Assembly (NCBI RefSeq): GCF_003852235.1
Contig: NZ_CP027732.1
Span: 2,108,001-2,172,000, forward strand
Source of the DNA: Pseudomonas sp. R4-35-07
GTDB lineage: Bacteria > Pseudomonadota > Gammaproteobacteria > Pseudomonadales > Pseudomonadaceae
DNA: 64,000 nt
Reading direction: 5' to 3'
The position numbers were made by a program, and so were the translations under genes. The notes beneath the pieces were generated by a model. The model saw only the letters and a program-made list of their open reading frames with translations. It ran no database searches and had not been told where the DNA came from. Positions within the stretch are counted from its first letter, which is position 1. Every line of letters starts with the position of its first letter. Of this stretch, positions 54,204 through 61,784 are shown piece by piece.

Positions 54204-55960
54204 TCTTCCAGCGCTTGCGCGACGAGCCTTTGCCGACGACAGCCAGCGCGTTTTTATGGCGCTACGTGAGGGTGCGCCCGCTGCATTTCAGCGCGATGTT
54301 GTCACTGGTGATCGGCGCGGCCTGCTGCGCGGTGGCGGTGCAGTACGGCATGAAGTTGCTGGTGGACGCCATGGCCGGAGAGTCGCAGGCCGACCAGGTG
54401 TGGCATGCGTTCAGTCTGTTCATTGGGTTGATCGTGTTGGAAAACGTGCTGTGGCGGTTGGGCGGTTGGGTCGGCTGCCATACCGTGGTGGGCAGTTGCG
54501 CCGACCTGCGCGTTGACCTTTTTCATCACCTGACCGGTCATCCGATGCGCTATTTCAACCGGCATTTCGCCGGCTCGCTGGCTAATCGAGTGTCGGCGGC
54601 CGGTGCCGCCGCCAACACGGTATACGGCGGCCTGGCCTGGCGCATCGTACCGCCGTGCGTGGATTTTATCGGTGCCGTAGTGGTGTTGTTCGCCGTGCGC
54701 GGCTCAATGGCATTGGCCCTGATCGCGTGTGTGGTGCTGGTGGCCGCGTTGATCACTGTGGTCGGCGTGCGTGGCAGGAACCGGCATATCGCCTTCGCCT
54801 CGCAGTCGGCGCAGGTCGGGGGCGAGATTGTCGACCTGGTGTCCAATGTCTGGACGATCAAGGCGTTCTCCGGGCGCGAGCGCGAGCGCGTCAGGCTGGA
54901 GCGGGAGATAGGCGTCGAGGCGGGCGCGCATCGGCGCAGTTGGATCTACCTGGAAAAGGCACGCGTGCTCCACGATATCTGCCTGTCCATCATGGCCGGG
55001 TCAATGCTGGGCTGGGCGATCCTGCTGTGGCGCCAGGGCCAGGTTACGGCGGGCGATGTGGTCATGGTCAGCGCGTTGACGTTTCGTATCCTCCACGGCT
55101 CGCGCGAATTGGCGCTGGCGCTGGTGGAAGCCAGCCAGCAGATGGGCGTCATCACCGAAACGCTCGGCATCATCGCGCAGCCGCACGAACTCAGCGATGC
55201 GCCGGAAGAACTCGCGCCGACCCGGGGCAGCATCAAATTGCTGGACGTCAGCTATGCATACCCCGGCGGGCGCCAGGTGTTCAACCATTTATTCTTGGAC
55301 ATTCCTGCGGGCCAGAGCGTCGGGATTGCCGGTACCTCGGGTTCGGGAAAATCCACGCTGCTCAGCTTGCTCCAGCGTCTGGACGATGTGCACAACGGCG
55401 CGATCCTGATCGACGACCGGGACATCCGCTCGGTCAGCCAGGACAGCCTGCGCCGGCAAATCGCCGTGGTACCCCAGGAGCCGGCGCTGTTCAATCGCAG
55501 CATCCTGGAAAACATCGGCTACGGCCAGCCGCGCGCGACTGAGCAACAGATTATTGATGCCGCCCGGCGAGCCTACTGCGATGAGTTCGTGCAGGCGCTG
55601 CCTGATGGTTATCACACGCTTGTGGGGGAACGTGGCGTGACGCTTTCCGGCGGGCAACGCCAGCGCCTGGGGCTGGCGCGGGCGTTCCTGAAGAACGCGC
55701 CAATCTTGATCCTCGACGAGGCGACCTCCGCACTGGATTCCGATTCCGAGGCCATCATCCAGTGCGCGCTGATGGACCTGATGCGCGGCAGGACGGTACT
55801 TGCGGTGGCTCACCGACTCTCGACCATCGCCAGCTTCGACCGGGTGCTGGTGCTGGAAGAGGGGAAGGTGGTTCAGGACGGTGCACCCGATGAACTGCGT
55901 CGCCGCCAGGGACGTTTCCGCACGCTCTGGCAGATGCAGACGATGGTCCAGGACCACTGA
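54200..55960 (+). CDS. ABC transporter, fused permease and ATPase (exporter type)
   Basis: A 586-residue half-transporter of the MsbA/lipid-exporter type. Six membrane helices lie within residues 25-310; the ATPase domain follows with Walker A GTSGSGKSTLL (about 380), the Q-loop VPQEPALFN, signature LSGGQRQRLGLARA and Walker B ILILDEATSALD. It works as a homodimer. As the last gene of the glf operon it is the natural exporter of the galactofuranose-containing product. Confidence 0.95.
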   Translation: MIFQRLRDEPLPTTASAFLWRYVRVRPLHFSAMLSLVIGAACCAVAVQYGMKLLVDAMAGESQADQVWHAFSLFIGLIVLENVLWRLGGWVGCHTVVGSCADLRVDLFHHLTGHPMRYFNRHFAGSLANRVSAAGAAANTVYGGLAWRIVPPCVDFIGAVVVLFAVRGSMALALIACVVLVAALITVVGVRGRNRHIAFASQSAQVGGEIVDLVSNVWTIKAFSGRERERVRLEREIGVEAGAHRRSWIYLEKARVLHDICLSIMAGSMLGWAILLWRQGQVTAGDVVMVSALTFRILHGSRELALALVEASQQMGVITETLGIIAQPHELSDAPEELAPTRGSIKLLDVSYAYPGGRQVFNHLFLDIPAGQSVGIAGTSGSGKSTLLSLLQRLDDVHNGAILIDDRDIRSVSQDSLRRQIAVVPQEPALFNRSILENIGYGQPRATEQQIIDAARRAYCDEFVQALPDGYHTLVGERGVTLSGGQRQRLGLARAFLKNAPILILDEATSALDSDSEAIIQCALMDLMRGRTVLAVAHRLSTIASFDRVLVLEEGKVVQDGAPDELRRRQGRFRTLWQMQTMVQDH

Positions 55961-56108
55961 TGCCTGAGCGTGCTCGGAGCGGAGTACGCCGTTGATCGGC
56001 CTGCGCCGTTTGCCGAACGAACGCGTGAGAATAGCCTCGGTTCGAACCTTACATGGCCGTTGACGCCCTTGGGCGAGCCTACTTTTCAGGACAGAAGAGG
56101 AATTGACC

Positions 56109-56534
56109 ATGCTGGTACAGGTAGACAGTAATCATATTGAAGGCAGTGCCGATCTTCAGGCGTGGGTAGGCAGTACAGTGGTTGACGAGGTCGAGCGCTA
56201 CAGCTCGATGCTGACGCGCGTGGAAATCCACGTGGGCGACGTGAATGCGCAGAAGTCCGGTCCGCAAGACAAACGTTGCCAGATCGAAGTGCGCCCCAAG
56301 GGCCACAGCTCGTTGTCCGTTACGCATCAGGCGGAAAGCCTGGAGCTGGCCGTCGCTGGCGCCGCGCGCAAAATCCACCACGCGCTGGAACATCTGATGG
56401 GACGCTTGTCGCCCAAAGTCGAATCCACCGGGCATCTGACGGCGCCTCCGGTCCAGGAAGAATCGCCGGCGCAAATCGACGCGCTGCTCGAAGACGATTT
56501 CCTGGCCAGGCAGGCTGATCTGGACAAACACTGA
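56109..56534 (+). CDS. HPF/RaiA-family ribosome hibernation factor-like protein
   Basis: A 141-residue protein with the beta-alpha fold of the HPF/YfiA family: MLVQVDSNHIEGSADLQAWV, EIHVGDVNAQ, RCQIEVRPKGHSSLSVTHQA and a helix AVAGAARKIHHALEHLMG. Family members bind the ribosomal decoding region in stationary phase. The basic C-terminal half of true HPF is replaced here by an acidic tail (LLEDDFLARQ), so it may not bind ribosomes the same way. It is followed 11 bases later by a release-factor-like gene. Confidence 0.8.
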   Translation: MLVQVDSNHIEGSADLQAWVGSTVVDEVERYSSMLTRVEIHVGDVNAQKSGPQDKRCQIEVRPKGHSSLSVTHQAESLELAVAGAARKIHHALEHLMGRLSPKVESTGHLTAPPVQEESPAQIDALLEDDFLARQADLDKH

Positions 56535-56545
56535 GGAGGCTCCCC

Positions 56546-57673
56546 ATGGTCCACGTTCAAACCTTTACCCGCGACACTCTGGACACGCTTCTGGCCCTGG
56601 CGGATCGCACCAACCTGAGTGTCTACATGCCCGCCCAGCAGACGTTTCCCGAGCGCACGCAAAACCCGATTCGTTTGAAGAACCTCATCAAAGACCTCGA
56701 AGGCCTGCTGGCTGATCAGGCGCAGGCCGAGACGCTGCTTGCACCGTTTCATGACCTGGTGGCCGACACCGAATTCTGGAATAGCTGCCCGCCTTCGATC
56801 GCGATCTTTGGCGGCGCCGAGTATTTTCTGGTGGTGGGGTTGCATCGGATGGTCCAAGAAACCGCCATCGTCAACCGCCACCCCTATCTCAGGCCGCTGC
56901 TGCGCCAGGCGCCAATGACCGAACGCTACCAGGCGCTGTGCCTGACGCGGGACAGCGTGCGGGTTTACGAGGGTGCCGCGCAGACACTGCAGCAAGTCGA
57001 ATTGCCGGAGGCGGTGCCCACTTCCCAGGCCGATGCCTTGGGCGATCAACTGACCTCCCGTGACCAGCAAGGCCACCCCGACGGGTTCAGCGGCGCGGGT
57101 GAGCGCGGCGATCCGATGATGCATGAGTCGGGCGGTGGCGGTAAGCAGGACGAAGTGAACCTGGACCGCGAGCGGTTCTTCCGTGCCGTCGACAAAGCGA
57201 TCACCGAGCACTGTTCGCGCGTCTGCAAACTGCCGTTGGTGCTGGTGGCGCTGCCCGAGAACCAGGCCGTGTTCAGGGCGCTCAGTCACAACCCCTTCCT
57301 GCTGGCGGACGGCGTGCGTAAAGACCCCGCCACGCTCTCATCAACCGAGTTGGCGCAGGCCTGCACCGCCGTGATGAGCAAGCGCTACGAGGATTCGCTG
57401 AACACCGCGTTTGATCGATTTGGCGTGGCCGTAGGGCAGCGGCTTTATGCCTCGCGGCTGGTGGACATTGAGCATGCGACGCTGGAAGGCCGGGTGGCGT
57501 TGTTGCTGGTGGAGGCTGACGGCAGCGAGCCAGGCGCCCAGGTCGCCGAGGAAGACGCTGCGCTGGACGAGCTGATCCTGGCCGTTATCCGCCAGGGCGG
57601 CGAAGTGGTGGTGGTGCCTGCCGAGCGCTCGATGCCCACCGACACCCGCGCGGCGGCTGTATTGCGTTACTGA
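56546..57673 (+). CDS. Release-factor-like protein of the baeRF family
   Basis: A 375-residue protein that matches the bacterial archaeo-eukaryotic release factor (baeRF, family 3-like) layout: N-terminal domain starting VQTFTRDTLDTLLALADRT with PERTQNPIRLKNLIKDLE, a Gly-rich loop (about 185-200, GHPDGFSGAGERGDP) where eukaryotic eRF1 has its catalytic GGQ, and C-terminal LVDIEHATLEGRVALLLVEA. The GGQ itself is not present. It is co-directional with the HPF-like gene. It may act on stalled ribosomes; function of the family is unproven. Confidence 0.82.
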   Translation: MVHVQTFTRDTLDTLLALADRTNLSVYMPAQQTFPERTQNPIRLKNLIKDLEGLLADQAQAETLLAPFHDLVADTEFWNSCPPSIAIFGGAEYFLVVGLHRMVQETAIVNRHPYLRPLLRQAPMTERYQALCLTRDSVRVYEGAAQTLQQVELPEAVPTSQADALGDQLTSRDQQGHPDGFSGAGERGDPMMHESGGGGKQDEVNLDRERFFRAVDKAITEHCSRVCKLPLVLVALPENQAVFRALSHNPFLLADGVRKDPATLSSTELAQACTAVMSKRYEDSLNTAFDRFGVAVGQRLYASRLVDIEHATLEGRVALLLVEADGSEPGAQVAEEDAALDELILAVIRQGGEVVVVPAERSMPTDTRAAAVLRY

Positions 57674-57708
57674 GGCGCACGGGCTTTTTACTCAGCAGGA
57701 GCGCGAGC

Positions 57709-58002
57709 ATGGAAAAAAGCGAAAAAGCGATGGAGATTCGGGCCTGGCACCTTTTGCTTGAAGACGATAGCTACCGCCTGGATCAGCTTGACGACTTTTA
57801 TCGGACCCTCATCAACCGCGCCGACGAGCTGGTGCTGCGCGAGATCATCAGCCTGGAGGAGTGGCAGCGGCTCAAGGACGCCGCAGACGCGGTCTACGCA
57901 AAAACGCTGCAAAGCCTTGCAGCCCAGGAACGTGATCGACTCGACACCGTGGCCATCGACCTGTGCATCGATGCGGCGCAGTCGACGTCCTCCCCGAAAT
58001 AA
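57709..58002 (+). CDS. Small unknown protein after the release-factor-like gene
   Basis: A 97-residue helical, acidic protein (MEKSEKAMEIRAWHLLLED...), with a ribosome site (GCAGGAG). It has no motif. It lies 35 bp after the baeRF-like gene and is probably in the same operon, so likely a partner or stress protein. Function unknown. Confidence 0.68.
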   Translation: MEKSEKAMEIRAWHLLLEDDSYRLDQLDDFYRTLINRADELVLREIISLEEWQRLKDAADAVYAKTLQSLAAQERDRLDTVAIDLCIDAAQSTSSPK

Positions 58003-58029
58003 ACCGACCGTCGTGTCTTGGAGGCAACC

Positions 58030-58734
58030 ATGAACAACCCGACACTCAAAGGGGCACTGACTGCCCTGGCCCTGTCGCTGGGCATCCCGCACGCGTATGC
58101 CGCCGAAACCAAGCGCGTCGATGTGATGCTGGTGGGGGGCGGGATCATGAGTTCGACCCTGGCGGTGTGGCTCAGTGAATTGGAGCCGGGTTGGTCAATG
58201 GAGATGGTCGAGCGCCTGGACAAGGTCGCCGAGGAGAGCTCCAACGGCTGGAACAATGCCGGCACCGGCCACTCGGCGCTCGCCGAGCTGAACTACACCC
58301 CGGAAAAAGACGGCAAGATCGACATCACCAAGGCCGTGGAAATTAACGAAGCGTTCCAGATCACCCGGCAGTTCCTGGCCTGGCAAGTCAAAACCGGCGT
58401 GCTGCACAACCCGCGCTCGTTCATCAACTCCATGCCGCACATGAGTTTCGTGTGGGGCGACGACAACATCCGCTTCCTGAAAAAACGCTACGAGGCGTTG
58501 CAGGCCAGCCCGCTGTTCCGGCCGATGCAGTATTCCGAAGACCCGACTCAGATCAAACAATGGGTGCCGTTGATGATGGAGGGCCGCGATCCCTCGCAAA
58601 AATCGCCGCGACCTGGACGCCCATCGGCACTGACGTCAACTTCGGCGAGATCACCCGGCAATTCGTCAGCCACCTGCAAACCCGCCAGAACTCCGCCCTC
58701 AGGCTGTCGACGGAAGTGCGCGACAGCTAGCTAA
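58030..58734 (+). pseudogene. mqo: Malate:quinone oxidoreductase, truncated and frameshifted
   Basis: The N-terminal third of an MQO (normally about 500 residues): signal-like start [23 protein letters not shown]-binding [36 protein letters not shown] and [18 protein letters not shown]. One A is missing in the A5 run at 58598-58602. After it the correct frame reads [19 protein letters not shown] to RLSTEVRD, where similarity ends at about 58728. The rest of the gene is absent. MQO is a chromosomal TCA-cycle enzyme, so this fragment shows capture of host DNA by the ICE. Non-functional. Confidence 0.9.
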
Positions 58735-58860
58735 CTAATCTCCGAATGCTGGCATTAGGGTGGCAAGTAAGCGCTTGTTTGAATCTTCATCAGCGTTTTC
58801 ATTGAATACATGGCGTTTATGGTCGATGGTATATGTTCGACTATTCATGGACGACCCGAT

Positions 58861-59067
58861 ATGTTTGCTAACTACGACGATCACAAGTGCATCAAATGTG
58901 ATGCACCGCTCGAACTTGGCGAGAGCGAGGTCACCTACATGGTTCCATCCGCATCTGAACAGCGCTGCCCAAAGTGCCGACGCAAGTACTCCGTGCGGGT
59001 CATGAACACCGCACTTAGCCAAAGCGTTAAAAGGATGTACATCATGGTGGACAACCGAAAAAATTAG
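58861..59067 (+). CDS. Small zinc-ribbon protein
   Basis: A 68-residue protein with two Cys-x-x-Cys pairs (HKCIKCDAPLEL and QRCPKCRRKYSVR), the zinc-ribbon arrangement. I chose the ATG at 58861; an upstream in-frame ATG at 58810 would add 17 residues. Such small zinc ribbons bind nucleic acids or proteins. It lies just after the mqo remnant and is not clearly linked to it. Confidence 0.7.
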   Translation: MFANYDDHKCIKCDAPLELGESEVTYMVPSASEQRCPKCRRKYSVRVMNTALSQSVKRMYIMVDNRKN

Positions 59068-59089
59068 AACGCGTTATAGCTAAGCGCCA

Positions 59090-59392
59090 TCAGTCATCGT
59101 GTAGTTGGGTCGCTTTCTCGCTCAAATCTGGTGGGGGCGGTACATATGCTTGGGCGATAAACGGGATATCACCCGACGGACGCCACCTCACGTTTGTAAG
59201 GCCGTACCGCTCACCCATTGGCTTGCTGATCCGTTTTATTTTTTCGTTCCGAAACCTAGGGATGATCCCTATCCCTACATCGCACGCTGCCCAGTGCCAA
59301 GCTTCCGCATTGTTCATGACCTCCGCTCTTACGATGAAAGATTTAGGTACGTCATGGATTTCGTATTCGATGATATATAAAGAATTTTTCAT
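59090..59392 (-). CDS. Small Pseudomonas protein, possibly DUF6555
   Basis: A 100-residue soluble protein starting MKNSLYIIEYEIHDVPKSFI, with AEAWHWAACDVGIG and a basic segment RFRNEKIKRISKP. This resembles a protein family restricted to Pseudomonas that I remember as DUF6555, function unknown. It is convergent with the zinc-ribbon gene. Confidence 0.7.
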   Translation of the reverse strand: MKNSLYIIEYEIHDVPKSFIVRAEVMNNAEAWHWAACDVGIGIIPRFRNEKIKRISKPMGERYGLTNVRWRPSGDIPFIAQAYVPPPPDLSEKATQLHDD

Positions 59393-59604
59393 ATCGCTTC
59401 TCCCTGAACTTTTTTGTTACTTCATCAGAAAGAAGGTTCAGAATTTTTGTGTTGTACAAAATAGTTCGGGTTGTACAATTCCGTCTCGCTTGTTATTCGC
59501 CGTTCGTCGACAGCGACAAATAAAAACTAAACTGACTCTGCATCCTTTGGCTCTCAATACTGAGCCTGTTCGCTCAATCAGTCTCAAGGTATTACTCCTG
59601 TTTT

Positions 59605-59630
59605 GCCCGCACTAAGTGCGGGCTTTTTTT
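59605..59630 (+). terminator. Strong intrinsic terminator
   Basis: GCCCGCACT and AGTGCGGGC form a nine-bp stem with a one-base loop as written (realistically a slightly larger loop) and are followed by seven T residues. There is no coding gene ending nearby on this strand: the next upstream plus-strand stop is at 59067. It might therefore end a small non-coding RNA within 59400-59630. Confidence 0.85.
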
Positions 59631-59640
59631 AGGTTTTTAT

Positions 59641-59862
59641 ATGATGACTGAATCGTATGAAGTTAATGGCGGGTATCCATCAAGCCAATGCCCCCATCCC
59701 TATATCAGAAAGGGCTACTACCTAGGGTTGAGCCCGGATGTATACGTGTGCATGCGCTGCGGAGAACAGCGCAGGCGCGAACACTGGGAAGCTTTCGAAC
59801 GTCGGCGCATGCCCCCTGCGGGATTACTCAACGTATCGGACGCAACGGTATCCCGCGGCTAA
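59641..59862 (+). CDS. Small Cys-containing protein, intact paralogue of the 42.5-kb remnant
   Basis: A 73-residue protein, MMTESYEVNGG..., with a core CPHPYIRKGYYLGLSPDVY and VCMRCGEQRRREHWEAFERR. Three Cys (one single, one Cys-x-x-Cys) suggest a zinc site. The same core, in a broken frame, lies at 42496-42704, and in both cases a GC-rich terminator with a similar sequence follows. So a small gene-plus-terminator module is present twice in this element. Function unknown. Confidence 0.78.
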   Translation: MMTESYEVNGGYPSSQCPHPYIRKGYYLGLSPDVYVCMRCGEQRRREHWEAFERRRMPPAGLLNVSDATVSRG

Positions 59863-59901
59863 CAACGCGAAGTATTCTGATATCGCCGCTTATGTTCAAA
59901 A

Positions 59902-59937
59902 GGCCCCCACACTTTGACCAGGTGCGCGGGCCTTTTT
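59902..59937 (+). terminator. Terminator after the small Cys-containing gene
   Basis: GGCCC and CAC pair with GTG and GGGCC (imperfect middle), followed by TTTTTGTTT. It lies 40 bases after the stop of the gene at 59641 and resembles the terminator at 42409-42447. Confidence 0.75.
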
Positions 59938-60023
59938 GTTTGCCTGCGTAAACCAGGCCCCGGCAGGCTGGTCTACCATTACCGCTGCGCTTGGTCGAAG
60001 CGTGCTTACTAAGGAAGAGCGAC

Positions 60024-60314
60024 GTGTCGCTACCCATCACTGCGCGGCAGATGAATGCGCTAAAGGCGCTTCAGCGGCAGGACCCGGACCTGGGCGAACT
60101 GGCCATCGCTATCGCACAGGCCTTCGATGCCGCGAGGGTCGAAAACCCGGAGCTGGCCGTGTTGATCCTGGACAAGACCTGCCGGCGCATGGTCGCCCGT
60201 GAACCCGGCAGTCAAGAAGCAATGATCCAGCACCTGGCGACCTTCGGTAAGTTGAATTGCCTGATACCCACCCAGGTCAGCGACTTTACCGATCGAGTCA
60301 GGAGGCACGCTTAA
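60024..60314 (+). CDS. Unknown helical protein
   Basis: A 96-residue protein from a GTG start with AAGGAAGAG upstream; an all-helical sequence (LGELAIAIAQAFDAARVENPELAVLILDKT is split by no motif). It probably forms a small operon with the ORF at 60369. Similar proteins occur in Pseudomonas as orphans. Function unknown. Confidence 0.65.
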   Translation: MSLPITARQMNALKALQRQDPDLGELAIAIAQAFDAARVENPELAVLILDKTCRRMVAREPGSQEAMIQHLATFGKLNCLIPTQVSDFTDRVRRHA

Positions 60315-60368
60315 TCATGAACAACGGATTCAGGAAGAAGCACTGCGCGCCCTGATGGAGGCGGCGCG

Positions 60369-60554
60369 GTGCGCGATACGCTGGTCAGCCGACAAGAGGA
60401 AAAGTGGACGCTGGCTATCCGCCTAGGCGGCTCTGGCAGTAGCTGGTTGGCGGTACGCTCGCGCCGTGAGGCGTTGCGCATTTGGACCAGCCTGACGGCT
60501 GTAGGGCGCTTTGCCGATGGGATTGAGTTGCGTAGCTTTAATGTTGAGCTGTGA
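60369..60554 (+). CDS. Small unknown protein
   Basis: A 61-residue protein starting at GTG 60369 with GGAGG seven bases upstream; it has a beta-hairpin-like pattern (KWTLAIRLGGSGSSWLAVRS) followed by a helix. It follows the 96-residue gene by 54 bp on the same strand. Function unknown. Confidence 0.5.
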   Translation: MRDTLVSRQEEKWTLAIRLGGSGSSWLAVRSRREALRIWTSLTAVGRFADGIELRSFNVEL

Positions 60555-60964
60555 CGGGCGAAAGCTTCAAGGCCAGTTGCAGCATACCCACCACGTCCGG
60601 GCCGTCCTCGTTGATCCATGTGCATAGTGCTGGCGGATCATGTGCTATTGGTGTGTCCCATCTGTTCGGCAATCCAGTCGATATAGGAATTGGCCGTGGT
60701 CGGCATTGACTGGCGTATGTGTACCGGCATTGGATAAGCCCTTGTGTAGTATCCTTTTGGCCGATTACTGCCGAAAAGTGGTCTATTACAGCCCGCTGCA
60801 GGACTTTCTCACACGCCGAGGATGGCTTGGAATGCCTAAACCTACAGGCCTGACAAAACGGAGCCATCAAGCATCCTTACCGCCACAATCCCACGCACCG
60901 AAGCCCGGTTCCTTTCTCTCTGGCTATAGCAACCTCGTGCATTACATTCAAGCAGTACGTTCTA
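60555..60964. other. 410-bp spacer at the right edge of the cargo
   Basis: The spacer between the last cargo ORF and the conserved TIGR03747 gene has one plus-strand frame of irregular composition, which I do not accept as coding. It probably marks the boundary where cargo joins the transfer genes. No repeat or RNA gene is seen. Confidence 0.45.
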
Positions 60965-61696
60965 TCAAAGGTGTTTTTTGAACGTTGCCGCGGTGATAGC
61001 AGTTGCTATTCCGACCATCACCGCGCAAGGCAAGTAAATCGCCATGGGATTGAGCGAAAACGGTAGGAATAGGTAGATAATCCAGGGCACGATTAGCAGT
61101 GGTAACACTGCTCGCTTAGCACGGTGATAGACAAAACTGCTTTCTTGCCCAGCGCCAAATTTGCGCAGATCACGGCGCATTAATCCATCAACAAAACCAG
61201 TGAGCATGCTCAGTAAGAACAGCGGCGTGGCTAAGACCAGAATGGTCAGGCGCACTACGAAGGTGAAGGTAACGTACACCGCGGCCAGCACGAAATCCTC
61301 AATACTCACGTAGAGCTGATTGGTCCAGTGCCAGAACCCGTGTCCCTGGCTCGACACCCGGGCCTGATGAGCGAAGTCCGCAAATCCAGTTTTGACCAAA
61401 AGCCACTGGGTGAGGATATCCAGTATCTGGACAATCATCTGCCCGGGTTGTTGAAGAATGAGTGAAGATTTGAAGTGCGCGCTAAGCCACCCCAGTTCAT
61501 TAGTCAGCATGCCTTGGCTGTGCCTCCAGCCTTGATCCCCCCAAAAGAAAAGCAGGCCAGCCCACTCGATCAAGATCGAGAACAGCAATGAGGCAATTAA
61601 CAAACTGATAGTGCGCAGTACTAAGCCGATCGCCGAGATGAGCAATCCTGAGCGCTGGGTCTGTTGTGGCGGCGTGTTCCGGACGGAAGTCGCCAT
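60965..61696 (-). CDS. ICE membrane protein of the TIGR03747 (PFL_4697) family
   Basis: A 243-residue inner-membrane protein with about four helices (near 20-48, 128-165, 200-235) and the family pattern of a basic loop FVDGLMRRDLRKFGAG. It always follows traD in ICEs of this type and here resumes the transfer genes after the 26-kb cargo. Its role is unproven; it probably assists the coupling protein. Confidence 0.92.
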   Translation of the reverse strand: MATSVRNTPPQQTQRSGLLISAIGLVLRTISLLIASLLFSILIEWAGLLFFWGDQGWRHSQGMLTNELGWLSAHFKSSLILQQPGQMIVQILDILTQWLLVKTGFADFAHQARVSSQGHGFWHWTNQLYVSIEDFVLAAVYVTFTFVVRLTILVLATPLFLLSMLTGFVDGLMRRDLRKFGAGQESSFVYHRAKRAVLPLLIVPWIIYLFLPFSLNPMAIYLPCAVMVGIATAITAATFKKHL

Positions 61697-61784
61697 CGTT
61701 CACTCCATTGTGCTTTGCATTTGGTATCGTCACGAAACTTTCTGAATAGCTTGCTGCTGCATCGACTCCTGTGGTGAGACCGGG

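Noticed and set aside
60640..60981. Plus-strand frame of 113 codons before TIGR03747
   Set aside because: Irregular composition with no ribosome site or motif and overlap with the conserved minus-strand gene.
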